A stretch of 64,000 bases of DNA. Origin: Corbicula japonica (Eukaryota; Mollusca; Bivalvia; Venerida; Cyrenidae). Shown piece by piece: positions 45,701-58,900 of the stretch. A program made the translations under genes and the position numbers. The notes beneath the pieces were generated by a model that saw only the letters and a list, made by a program, of their open reading frames with translations, had not been told where the DNA came from and ran no database searches. The stretch lies in NCBI GenBank assembly GCA_038501625.1, contig JAZAYU010000053.1, positions 4,202,501 through 4,266,500 on the forward strand, read 5' to 3'. The stretch's first letter is position 1; each line of letters starts with the position of its first letter.

Positions 45701-48700
45701 TTGGTGAACGTACCATTGGCATCCCTCGTCCTAAGTCAGTATCACGTCACTCCTTACCTTTGTCTATTTTTGTGTTGTACATTGTCGCATGACAATTGTA
45801 CACTCACCTTTGACAAACCATTGGTAGATCAAACAGTACATCGCATACGATTTACCACTGGTCAGTCATTGTTATGAACTTGTAAATCACCGTGTACAAC
45901 CGTCCCACACATGATCCGGTTTATGTCGCCAAGTGCGAGTTAAAGTCGTGAATAACAAAGGCACCCAAACACTGTCACTCCAAAGTGACCTTGTCAATTT
46001 CAGTGCTCCATCGGTAATCAAGACACAGTTCATACGCTGTGCACTTTGCTCAACTGTAAGCGCCAAAGTCAGTTGGCATTATTGCTACCGTACCGAATAG
46101 GGTGAATTGCCCTCTCGTAAAGTGTCATCAGATACTATCTTATTCAGGACCAAGTGTCCACCTTTTCGTATTGCAAAATACTAACAGTTCCTGTTTCACC
46201 AGAAACAGAAGCCCGTACATGCTAGTGCGGATGAGGTAGCCAGTGTCACTGCACACATTTACATAACCGATAGCACAGTCCACTTGGTCTAAGGACAATC
46301 AGCTGGCAATTACGCGTACTGAAGTTCCTTTTGACCCAAGTGCTCTACCACAGACATAACGTGCCTTACAGTTGTTCACCATTGATTTACAATGTTCCAA
46401 GCTCATTGCACCTTTCAACATTAATCGCTTAAGGCCCTCTAGCAAGTTATCTGAGGCGATCCCACATTTTCGAACAACGTGTCATAGTGTACATATTGTA
46501 TTGTCTTGTATATTTAAAAATCATCGTTGGAGTTGTTTTGTACTCCGTCCAAATTGAGACCCCCCCTGTAAATATATTCCCATAACTAAGTACACCTGAC
46601 ACGACACGTTACACTTTGCGCAACAATTTGTAAATCCCGCAAGAAGAATTCGTATTATCAGAAATATTAAGACGTTGATGTTCTAGATTCCTAGTATTAC
46701 TGACGGCGGCATAAAAGTTTATCCCTATTGTACCTATGTGTCTTCATTAATGTTACCTCAAATACAAGCACATAACGTAAGATTCAATAATTACGAGTAC
46801 GGTTTTTGTTTTATTTATCGGTTGCACAAAACACAGATCAAAAAAAGAAAGCCGACATATACATGTATCAAGGGAAGCTGTTTACAACCCTTGTTGCAAA
46901 TTTAGATTAACATCATTCATTTTACCATGATAGAATTTTCGAGTTATGGTCTAAGCTGTCATCAATCAGTCTTTTGCTTGTGTATTCACTTGTTTATTCC
47001 CCATCAGTTTTATCGCGCTACATGTATGCTGGATGCAATCAGTTAGTGGAAATGGCGCGGTAGGATCATTTAAAGCAGTGTTAGACAGGATTTAAAAAGG
47101 TGTCAGATTTGGGCATTACGATCATTAAAGAAGTGATTAACATCTATGATTGCGATTATAGATGGGCATTATTAAGGCAGGAGGGCGCTGTTTGCTAGCT
47201 TCGTTCGGGCAAAAGGCCGGAGTTTAAAAGGGGCAGGGCGGGGTGCCCTTCTATTCCGCGCTAGAATAATCCCTACTTTCCTCCAATTATGTTCATATAT
47301 CTATCATGTACATATTATGCATGCATGATACGTTAAAGGTCAGTCTCAGAGTTGCAATCATAGAAGAAACATTATTCGATTAATCTGGTGTTACATCATT
47401 GACCATTCCAGTATGCACCAACAAACACAAAGAACAGAACAATGTGAACTTCTTTGTTCAATTTGAGCCAGTACATTGTTCATGTGGAAGAGTTGGAGAA
47501 GTATTTTGATTGTATAGGGAACAGTTTAGCCCTTCTTCATTTCAAACGAGATCCATGACTCATTAAAATATAGTTGTGAAATTATGCTCCCTTGGGTGAA
47601 AGTTTTCAGGTGTATGCCTGAAATTCAGGTTTTTGTGTGTCTAAAAATGATTGATTTTCTTCATTTTCCTTATATAAATTGATAAAATTTTCAGGACTCA
47701 GGTTTTTCAGAGTTTTTGATACAGTTTGCCTATATCTTAACATTTCTTAAGTGATTGATGTTTGGCACTTAAAATCAAATGTCCCCCACAAATTTGTCAT
47801 TCAGTTATTTTCACCACCACTTAAGTGAATGAAGTATAAGTGTGTCATATTGAGTTTCCTGTTATAGAAACCACCATCTACTGGAGATGCTGTATGTCTG
47901 TCAGAAAGCACTTGGTGATATTTACCTCAAGTACAGTAGATTAGATGAGGCTGAACAATTCCTCGATCAGGCATACAACACTGCCAAACAGCTTGACAGC
48001 AAGCCATCCAAGACTGAATGTCTCTTGCTTAAGACACAGGTAAGCTATTCAATAATTGCAAACATTCAGTTTGCTGTTGTTGTTGTTTTTTTTACTGAAA
48101 GTCTGATTTTCACAGGGAACAAGATTTTGAATTATAAATTCTGTACTCGTATGTCTTGGAAATGGTACTGGCTGAAGGTTTTATTTTAAGCTTTAGTTTC
48201 TTGGGCAGTAAGCTCCAGTATCCTTTTTTTCGTTTGTTTACTGCTTCCTGTATGTAACATCTCCAAGCACAGTATGTGTTGGTTCTTCATCATTTCTAGG
48301 CAAAACACTATTCAACATCTGACACCTAGGTGCTGTATTCCAGCTGATGTGCTAAACCATCACTTTTAAGTGAGGGCTACTCTTGCCTTATTTGCTTATG
48401 TTTAGCTATCATAACCCAATTTTACACTGCTGTCCATAACATTTTATTCTTTATTTAGATTGATGAGACCTTTGTTACTGTCTCAATTGTGTGGGTGAAC
48501 AGTGTATATCCAGATCAGCTGGCATATCCAAGCCATCTGATCAGGATTTGCACAGTTTGCTTTTCGATTTATTAGGTTATTTCTAGCTGAGAAGCAAACA
48601 ATGTTGGAACACGTGTTTCTGACTGAAAAGCAAACAAGGTTGGAACATGTGTAAAAAGGCTTATATATGGAGGAAATTGTTTATTTTTGTTCCTGTTTGA

Positions 48701-51700
48701 AGGTTTCAGTTCACAAGAAGGACATGTCGGTAGCAAGACATGTACTGAAGAAAGCCCATAAACTGAACAAGACCCACGAAGAGGAGGCTGAAAAGATCAT
48801 GGTCTTTTACAGATCAGGTAGTTTTTATTTAAGGATCAGAAATTATTTCATAGCACTTTCTTGTCTGAATAAAAGTTTTCAACATAAGCAAATGGAAACA
48901 TTTCATTGCTTTATAAAGCATTAATAGTGTATAGGTTTTTGACAGTATTTTCATGTCAAAGACAGATCTGGGTCTACGGTTTTTGACAGTATTTTCATGT
49001 CAACTGTCAAAGACAGATCTGGGTCTACACCACTCACAGATGTGACTAATGCTATGCTTCACACAATTGGTCAACTAAAGAGTTGAAAAGACCACGTTTT
49101 AATTACCTAAAGAATTCAGGGTTTAAAGATTAATATTTATTAATCCCTCTACTTCATAGCATGGGTGAACAGTCTAAATCCAGATCAGCTCACACATCTG
49201 TGCCATCTGATCAGGATCAACCTAGATGCAAAAAGTGCAAATCCAGATCAGAAAGCATGTATGTGCCAGCTGATGTGGATCTGTACTGATCGCACACTTG
49301 TAAAAATGCATATAAATGAAGTAAAGGTTTATAGCAAATAAATTTATACATTAAAAATTTTAGTTGTAACAATGGAGAAGACTTTAGAGAAGTTACAGAA
49401 AACAAGTAAAGAAGATCTAATGCCGAGAGTGCCCCTGTATGAGAAGCTGGGAGATTGTGCAGCCAGCATAAAGATGTACACATTAGCAATCTCCTACTAT
49501 AACAAGATGGTAATCTATTAAACCTCTCTGCCTTTATGGCATTGGCAATTAGTGTAGATCCAGATCAGCCAGCACAGGATCTGCACTGTTCGCTTTTTGA
49601 TTCATTAGGTTTTTGTAACAAAAAAGTGACAAGGGCAGATCCTGATCCGACAGCATGGATGTGCATGATGATTTGGATCTACACTGGTCACACAACCGTA
49701 AATAGGTATATATGTGGAGTGAAGGATTTTTTAAAAGGCAATTATTTGTGTAATGTTTATACACTACATCAAAATAGGAAAACCAAAAGGCCATCAACTA
49801 TGATGCAATGGGGTCTGTTGTTCTAACCAATTACTCTATGGGATATTGACTATATGATATCCCATGTGCAACCAGTGTAGATCCAGATCTTGCATATTTT
49901 GTGCAATTTGATCAGGATCTACACTTCTGGATTTTAGTTCTATAAGATTATTTCTGACTGAGAATCTAACAGTGTAGATCTTGATTAGACTACACTTGAT
50001 AACAAGTTAACAATAAAATATGATATTTCTGCATTGTTTACAATCCACTTACATCATTACAAATTAGTAAACAACATTAACTTTTTTTGTTAAAATTTAC
50101 TTAGACCACAGTAGAAGTGCAGAATTTCAGGGACATTGAACTATGTCTTTCTGTAAAGTTTGATTTGTAAATGCTTGTATCACTAGTATGAATAAATCAT
50201 TTTCAGAATACAAAATTCGGTATGACTTTAGCTTTTCAGGGAAGGGTTGTGAAAATACTTAAGATATATTCCAAATACTGACTAGTATAACCATGGTCAA
50301 TATTTGGAGAACTTCTGTAGCATTTAGACTACTTAAAAGAGGGAACATGAAAAAAACGTAATGAAGTTTGACAACTTTTGCCATTATGCTTCAGCTAAAA
50401 TAATAGTTGTTGAGGGAACTCCCTAATTTGTTTGAATTTTATTGTAGCTAAGAGCAAGTACAGCAGCTAATGTTGAGAGTAGAGAGTTGGTGCCGATCTA
50501 TGTGTCGCTAGCTCAGACGTATGCTGACTGCTCCCAGTATGACAAGGCTATTGTGTTCTACAAAAAAGAGATCGAGTGTTATGGAGAAGGCAGTCATGAA
50601 CAGGTATAAATCAGGGATTCTAACATTTTTGACAGACTGTACATTGACCATTTTGCATTATTTACAACATTGTCACTTGTCACAACTATGATTAAGATTT
50701 TTAGCAACATTATGGCTTGTCATAAAGATTTGAGATTATTGAAGGAAAATAGATATCAGGGGTGCAATTGTGGTGTCACATTGCAGTTTCAAGTTTTTGA
50801 ATCCCTGGTATATGTATAAAACTATTAACCCTTGCACTGCCATAAGGGCAGCATATGCTGTCCCTATTATTTTCGGCGTATTTGCCATATGGACGGGGGT
50901 TTCTATGCTGACGTAGGCAGATCATTGAAATATTGACCAATAATGTTATTGCTTTCGTTTTCACATCTAAACATAGTAATTATGTCGATATATCTATAAA
51001 TAACCAGCCTCATTCTGACCTTGGTATTGGTATTTGTTTATGTGGTAAAAAGCTCTTGGCACCGACGACGTCGATTCGGGTTTTATACATTGGTAGCGAA
51101 AGGGTAAATAAGCACATGTATCATAATTGCTGATAAATTCTGATAAACTCCACCCTTTATTTGTAAAATGTCAAAACCAACTTTCTACAATTGTAAGGCT
51201 TAGAACTTAATACACACTTGTTTGCCATATCAGACATGAGTTTCTTATTTTTCATCAGTTATCTATCTCTTGGTCCATTCTATGTTTTTTTTTGGCTCTT
51301 ACCATCTTAATATGCTGACATATTAAAATAAAATCTTCCACCTTGAAATATCAGGAAACTGTTTTTGAGCATTAACAATACCAATCTGAACATAGTATCT
51401 ACCAAATAATTATGTTTTCTTGTATATCATATATTGATTTTTCTCTTTTCCAAACATGTAAACAATTGATATATTTTCCAAACTCATTTTGTTCACTGTC
51501 AGTGTAATTTTCAATAAATTTTTTATATGTAACTCATGTGTCCATAAATGTCAAAGCGAAGGACTCTTTATTCTTGGGTGTTATAAGATGATCTTTTTCA
51601 GTACAAGCTAAATTCCAGAAACACTAATCTACTACAATTATGCATATAATTGTTGTTCCAGCGGATTGTTTATCAAAATCATAAGAATATGTTTCACAAA

Positions 51701-52948
51701 TGCTTGTTATTTAACCCTTTCCTCCATAAATCGCATTTCTACGCATGTGCAACCAGTGTAGATCCAGATCAGCCGGCACATATTTGCTGCCTGATCAGGA
51801 TCTGCACTGGTAGCATTAAGTCAGAAATAACCTAACAAATCAAAAAGCGAACAGTTTAGATCCTGATGAGACGGCACGAATGTGCCGGCTGATCTGGATC
51901 TACACTGTTTGCCCACGCAATAAATCTGTGTCTATGGAGGAAAGGGTTACAAGAACTGCTGAACCTAATACCTTAACATAACATTGTCTTTAAATGGCAG
52001 AATCAAAATCCAGTTCTACTGCATTATCAGCTGTCATCTTCAGAATCCAGTTTCAAAATATCCAGAAGGTCAACTAATTTTTTGCAGTTGACCATTTAGT
52101 GGATATATTAAGGATATTTGTTTTTTCCAGTGTAAGATAGAAATATATTTCACTGAGTTGAGCTCCGGAATTTGTATTTTCACGAGTGGCGAAGCCACAA
52201 ATGTAAATACATAATTCCGGAGTTCACGAGTGAAATATATTTCTATCTTTCACTGGTAAAAACAAATTTTCTTTTTATTTTATGCTTTTAGAGCAAAAGT
52301 TGCGTGAATTTGACAGAAAAAATGCAAGAAATGGCGCCAAAACCGGTTGCTTATGACGTGACGTCATGATGTCAAATATACAAATTTGAGCCCGTTTTCT
52401 AAACGTTCTCATTTGGTATATTATATGCATTTGGGTACCAACGTGAAAAAATCAGTGAAAATAAAAATGATATTCCACTGTTTGAAAACAGTGAAATACC
52501 ACTTTTATTTCACTGGGAAAATTCTATAATTCACTGAAAAGCATCAAATAAATACAGGTTTTATAGCATATGGGAACATTGTACATCCTGATCAGCCACC
52601 ACATCTGTGCCATCTGATCAATACCTATACTGTTTGCTTCTTGGTCAGAAATAACCTACTTAATTGAAAGGTGAACAGTGTAGATCATGATCAGATGGTA
52701 CAAATGTGCCAAAACATCTGGATCTACACTGTTTGCACATAGATAACAGGTATGGAGTAAAAGTTAATTTAGTTGTGAACAAAAAGGTTGTTTCTAACAG
52801 TGTATGTTGTGATTTCTCTCAGGTGTGCAACAGTTGGTTGAATATAGCTGCGTATGAAGAGAAGATTGACACGGACTACAGGAAAGTTCAGGTCTCCTAT
52901 GTCAATGCTCATAATGCAGCAAAGAAAGCTGGAAACAGAAAGCTACAG
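39800..52948 (+). CDS. TONSL: TONSL exons encoding the N-terminal TPR array
   Basis: Nine exons read as successive TPR-like helical pairs. Examples: NEASISNYIGDIYEKYG-GNFDQAIKEHERALRLRE; AVAFRTLGECYCRKKDFEKAHVLHEKYLDLA; ALTTIGNTFLEHS...AETAYLKSLEI; NYYNLGMVYDVLEDTETSK; KALGDIYLKYSRLDEAEQFLDQAYNTA; PLYEKLGDCAASIKMYTLAISYYNKM; LAQTYADCSQYDKAIVFYKKEIE; WLNIAAYEEKIDTDYRKVQVSYVNAHNAAKKAG. Alternating small and aromatic residues at the usual TPR places are visible. In known TONSL this region binds chromatin-assembly partners. Phases at junctions are 1, 2, 1, 2, 0, 1, 0, 0 and 0. Confidence 0.9.
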
Positions 52949-55900
52949 GTATTTACTAGGACTTTATGCATAGCTCTGTGAAGAAAACTTACATCCCTTG
53001 TGCAGCAGTCTATAAAACGGGGGACACAAGTATTTTCCCCAGCAGTATTGACCATATGAACCAGCTGTTTTAGTGAAAACAGCTTCCATTCTATTTGTTT
53101 TGATCCCGGTATTCTCCTTCTGTTTTCATTCGATCCTCTTCTTTGAAAGTTAATGAGACCACTGCATGTACATGTATGACCAGGTTAGATAAAAATCAGC
53201 TCTTGCATCAGTGCTCTTTGATCAGGATTTACACTAATGGTTTCTTGGACAAAAATATTTACACTATTGGTTTCTTGGTAAAAATAACATTAAAAATATA
53301 ACAGGAATATAATAGATAAATTATACAGGCTGATCTAGACCATTCACTTGCCCAAGGTTATAAAACTAAGCATAGAAACCAGTCTCAAATCTCAAGCATC
53401 TGATTGGCTGAAATGGCAACTAGTCGCCATTTCAGCCAATCAAATGCTTGAGATTTGAGACTGGTTTCCAATCTAAACTTTATAACCTTCAGCCACTATA
53501 TGCACATAACCTGTGTCATTGGAGTAAAGAATATTTGCTTGTTGCCATTGTTCCTTTGAGAGAATCTTATTGTAAGAACAATATGTATGTGAGGGAATAC
53601 ATGTACCTGTATCAGACAGCGTCACAAAGGTTGTCAGCTCTCTTGCTATAGTAATCTTATCCAATCTTCTTCAGACTTGGTCAGAATGTTCTTGGCCATT
53701 ATTACATTAGAGCTTTAATGTGATCAAATGTGTCTTCAGTCACAGTCTTTCCTTGCCATCTGATCAGTGTAGATCTCGATCAGACAGCATAGATGATCTG
53801 GATCTACACTGTTTTCATATGCGATGAAAATAAAGGAATAACTATTTCATTCATCACAAAGACTTTGTGTTTGTTAACAGTGTCGAGCGTTGACCTGCCT
53901 ACTGGAATTGTTTAAAATAAACAAAGATGAGAAATTACTGAAGAAGGTACAGGACCAGCTGGGACACATCCGACAGAAGTACGGGATCAGAGACAGTGAC
54001 CTCGAGGAGAGTCAGGTGACGGACGATGGTGAGGAACATGATCACATGCTGGAGGAAGAATCCGATGTCGAAATGTCAGACCTCACTGAATCAGGTTCAG
54101 TCACCTGTTTTACTCAATATATATGCCTTTTATCCCTGGGTGAACAGTTTAGATCCAGATAAGCCAGAAGATACATGTATGTGCCATCAGATCTGAATCT
54201 ATAATGTTTGCTTCCTGGTCAGAAATAATCTAGTGATCTAAGGAGAACAGTTTAGATCCTGATCAGACAGCATAGATGTTCTGGCTGTTCTGGATCTAAA
54301 CTGTTTGCCCAAGCAGTGAAAGCCTTATCTATGATATAAGTGTTAATAGCAATATATTTACTGAATTTATTGACTAAATAGCAAAGAATATATATGGTGA
54401 TCAGAACACAGGGATATATAGGTCTTTACTGGTCTGAAATGTGACATATGCGTTACTCGATAAGTCATCACACAAGTTTTCATTCTATCTTTTGCTTTCA
54501 GAAGAAGAAGAAGTAATGGCTGTAAAAACAGTCAAAATATCTAGGAGGAATGGTTCAAAGGCTAAATTTCAGAAGGTATGAAGAATCGCTACAGACCTGG
54601 GCCCAAGATCTTAAAACTAAATCTGGAGACCAGTCTCAAATCTCAAGTATCTGATTGGCTCAGATGCTTGAGATTCGAGACTGGTCTCCAGTGTTATGAT
54701 CTTGGGCCCAAGATCATAGTTGTTTGTTATAATTTTGGCACGGTATCTCATTTAGTAGTCAAACACTGATTACAAGTCTGAGTTGTAAAGTGAAAATACA
54801 GTCCATACAGACGGACCTTAATGCTAAGTTCCCGCTGCCGATCCGATCAACTCGATCAAGCCCAATCAAGCAATCAGGTACTGGTCTGGCTCGGTCGGTA
54901 TGAGTGATCGGGAGTGGTCGGGAAGGTCTACCTTGATCAGCATCACTCGGGCTTCCTATCTGATTTTTTTTTACATGTCAAACATCGAGTTGATTGAGAA
55001 GCAATCGTGTAGCGATCTAGTTTGGTCGAATTGACATCTTTTACCTGATCATCTCGACTTCTACTTGAGTATTATCCGATCGCATCCCAATCAACTCGAC
55101 CTCTGTTCAAACTGGTGTCCAGATTAACTAAACTGCTTCTCGACTACTACTCGACCACACAGGATCACTTCCCGATTGCTGTTTAACCATACACGAGCTA
55201 GACACTATTTATATGTAAAACTGCGCGCTGGTTTCTCAAAACCTGCTTACATTTGATAGAGAAAACATCACCAAAGATGCCGAGAAAAGACAAAAGGGCA
55301 TTTTAACCATCTGGCCCACAACTGTAACTGCTCAATCTCCATGATGCAAGTGCTAAGCTTAGAGTTTCAAGATGAAATGAATAATGACCAACAGTGTTTG
55401 AAGTTTTTATTCAAAAAGTTTTGGAACACGACCTTCTACAACCCGAGTATAACCATGTCGATCTGGTCGGGTGAGGGTCAGGCAGCGATCGAGCACAGGT
55501 CCAGTTGGTCGAGCTGAGGCTTTGTAAAGGTCAGGATGATCGACAGAAATCGGTAAAATGGTCTGGTTGAATTCGTGAATGAGTCGTGAATAATCGTGTG
55601 GGGGTCGTGTGTGATCGACTAGAGGTCGAGAAGAAGTCATGTTTACGCCATAAGTCGAGCTTGGTCGGGCTTAATCAGGAAATTTAGGGGATCGGGATGA
55701 TTGAGTTGATCAGATCGGCAGTGGGAACTTAACATTATGCATTAATCATACTGCTCAGTTAATACTAACATTTAGTATGAATTAGCAGAAATTATGCAGA
55801 TTTTGTTTTAATCTGTCTGTCTGTCTCCCTGTTTATCATTTAGTTGAAGTCATTGGGCCCAAAATTATATAACTTAAACTGGAGACAAGTCTCAAATCTG

Positions 55901-58900
55901 AAGCATCTGATTAGCTGAAGTGGCAACTGTTAGGCCCAGATTGTCCAGCTGTACCCTGGTCTGGCGTTTCGACGTAGTTGAGTCGTTAAAAATTAACAAA
56001 ATTGAAGATTTACAAAAAGTAACTGAAATATCTCTACGGGACATCCAATCTTCACAAAATGATAATCTTGACAAGATAGAATTTGTGTTTCTTGATGAGG
56101 CTTGATTATTGGCTACATCCTGATTGTAATAACAATGGTAAATTGCGGAAAATATAGCAAACTTGGTCTAGTTTGTTGACCCGACAGAATCAACAAAGAA
56201 TCCCAAATAATGATCCTTTGTTTTATATGATTTTGTTTTCAAAAAATCTGGTGACCAAGTTTATGGGCAGAAAGTATGACAACGATGACTAGTTAACCCT
56301 TTCCTCCATATATACGCCTTTTTACGCGTGTGCAACCAGTGTAGATCCAGATTAGCCATGATCTGCACTGTTTGCTTTTGGTCAGTAATAAATCAAAAAG
56401 CGAACAATGGTGGAAGAACTGACCATACATACATTACTTTTTGGTCAGTAATAAATCAAAGAGTGAACAGTGCAGATCCTGATCAGATGGCACGGATGTG
56501 CAGGCTGATCTGGATCTACACTGGTGGAAGAACTGACCATACATACATAAGCCTTTATGGCTGGGGCGAACAGTGTAGATCCAGATGAGCTGGCACATTG
56601 CTTTTAGATTTATTAGATTATTTCTGACAAAAAAGCGAATATTGCAGATCCTTATAAGATGGCACAGATGTGCCAGATGATCTGAAACTACACTGGTGAC
56701 ATATGATAAAAGGATATATGGAGTGAAGGGTTAACTATCAACATGTAATTCCAGAGGTGAATTGGGTTACCCAGTCAGTCCATCAGTATTCATATTTCTC
56801 GTCAGTAATAACACACCAAAGAAAAAATACAATTCATTTCCATTACCCATTTTGTGGGATAAGACCAAAAAGATAGTAACTTCCTCCTTTATTCATATAC
56901 AGTTACAGCTGTTTTGAACTCAGTCATGATTTCTAATATTGAGATTTTCAATATCTAAGACCAGTCTCCAGTCTTAGTTTTATGATTTACAGCCCTATTT
57001 CCTGTTTCTGTTATTATAAGCTATCACATATATAATTCAGAGAACTGATTTTGGTGAGACACCACTACAAGTGGCTTGCATCAAAGGCGATTTGGAGAAA
57101 GTGAAAAAGTTAATTGCAGAGGTAATAATCAACATTCTAAAAGTTCATATAGATTTCTACCTAACAGTACTGTTGTTTTTGTGTTGTTGTTTTTCTTCAA
57201 TATTAACAGACTTTAATGTACAATTAATGATGTTTGCTTGGTAAGCACTGATCAAGACATGGGATGAACAATTTAATTCATGCTTTTATTATTACAAGCA
57301 AATTTTGTTTTAGTCATTGAAGATGGAATAACCTGACATTGTGTGACTGTTGTATCCTTTTGTTTTGTGGAAGTATAATTTTTCATGTATTTAGCAGTAG
57401 GACAGTGCACAAAATCAACCCCTAGCAAAATCATATTGAATACCTAATCATAAGAGAATATAAAAAGTGTGTGCATTTTTGCAGGCATGAAGAAGTCATT
57501 TATGCTTTTTGAGAATTTGATCCCAGCAAGATTAAATGATACCTCAGTATTTCTGGTTAGGGGAGTGGTTAATGACTTGTTGAGGAATGTGTAATATTTC
57601 ATTTTTATTTCACCCTTTTAGAAAAAAAGGCAATACATAGAGATTTCTTTTTCCGTCAGTCAGTCCTTCCACCAGTGTCAGGAAAACTTTGTTTGCTATA
57701 AGTTTGCCATTTTTAATATTTCTTCATCAAACTTTTAAATTATATTGGTTTTATGACAACACTGTCAATCAATGCCAAAGTCTTAAGGTCAAGGTCACAA
57801 GGTCTGTTTTTGGATTTTTTATTCTGACAAAGTATGAACACATATCTAGTTCAAGTAGAATAGTTTTATATGATGTTCTGTTTATCTTTACAGGGTCATC
57901 CTGTGAATGTTCAAGATTTCAGTGGTTGGAGTCCCTTGCATGAGGCAGCAAACCACAACTGGTACGACATTACAGAATATCTGCTACAACATGGGGCAGA
58001 CATTGATCATAGAGGGGGACCGAAATGTCAGGGAATGACACCATTGATTGATGCTGCAAGCATGGGTTGGCTTGACATTGTGGAACTACTGCTGAAATAT
58101 GGAGCTAATGCTCTAGCTAAGGATGATAGTGTAGGTACTTATTGTGACCCTCAGTGAGGGGTATTGACACTCTGATCACTATGATTTTAGTGACACGGGC
58201 TAATTAATGATTGTTTCCACTTTCCAGATTACTTAACCCTTTCCTTGATATATATGCATTTTTACGCATGTGGGACCAGTGTAGATCCAGATCAGCCGGC
58301 ACATCTGTGCCGTCTGATCAGGATCTGCACTGGTGGCATTTTGGTCAGAAATAACCTAATGACACAAAAAGCGAACAGTTCAGATCCTGATCAGTCGGGC
58401 ACGGATGTGCCGCCTGATCTGGATCTAAACTGTTCGCCCAAGCAATAAAGGTGTATCTATACAGGAAAGGGTTAAATATGAAATGCAATGTTTTTTATAA
58501 TTTTAGAGGTACTTGTTATCTTAATACTGGGAAAATGTTGTCTGCATGAACCAAGCCATCTCAGATAACTCCTAATTCACTCTTTTTAGTTATGTCCTTT
58601 CAAATGACTTCAACATGAAACATAACCTGGATAATAACTTTGAATGTCCTATTAAATTTAAGCAGCATTGTCTTATTATAGCAACTGACGGCTCTTGATC
58701 ACTTGCTGAAGCTGAGAGAAGAGAGTGATGCACTTGATCGCAAGACTGAGATACAGTTCAACAACATTGTTGGCATGTTAAGGGAGAAAACTCCTGCTTA
58801 CAGAGGTAACTAGTCAAAATTTTTCTTCTTGATACCATTTAACTGAACCGTGAGCAATTATTGCTGTGAATGTAAAATTGAATTAAGAGATAACTGTCTT

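Noticed and set aside
48040..48189. Extensions of several TONSL exon frames into adjacent intron (also at 40,952, 42,000, 48,818 and 54,095)
   Set aside because: They are intron read-through past clear GT donors, and several run into MITE sequence.
55407..55640. 77-codon minus-strand frame in CGA element copy B, with a partly similar frame in copy A
   Set aside because: The shared start (TSSRPLVDHTRPP) reflects repeat homology; frames diverge and break between copies, so coding is not supported.
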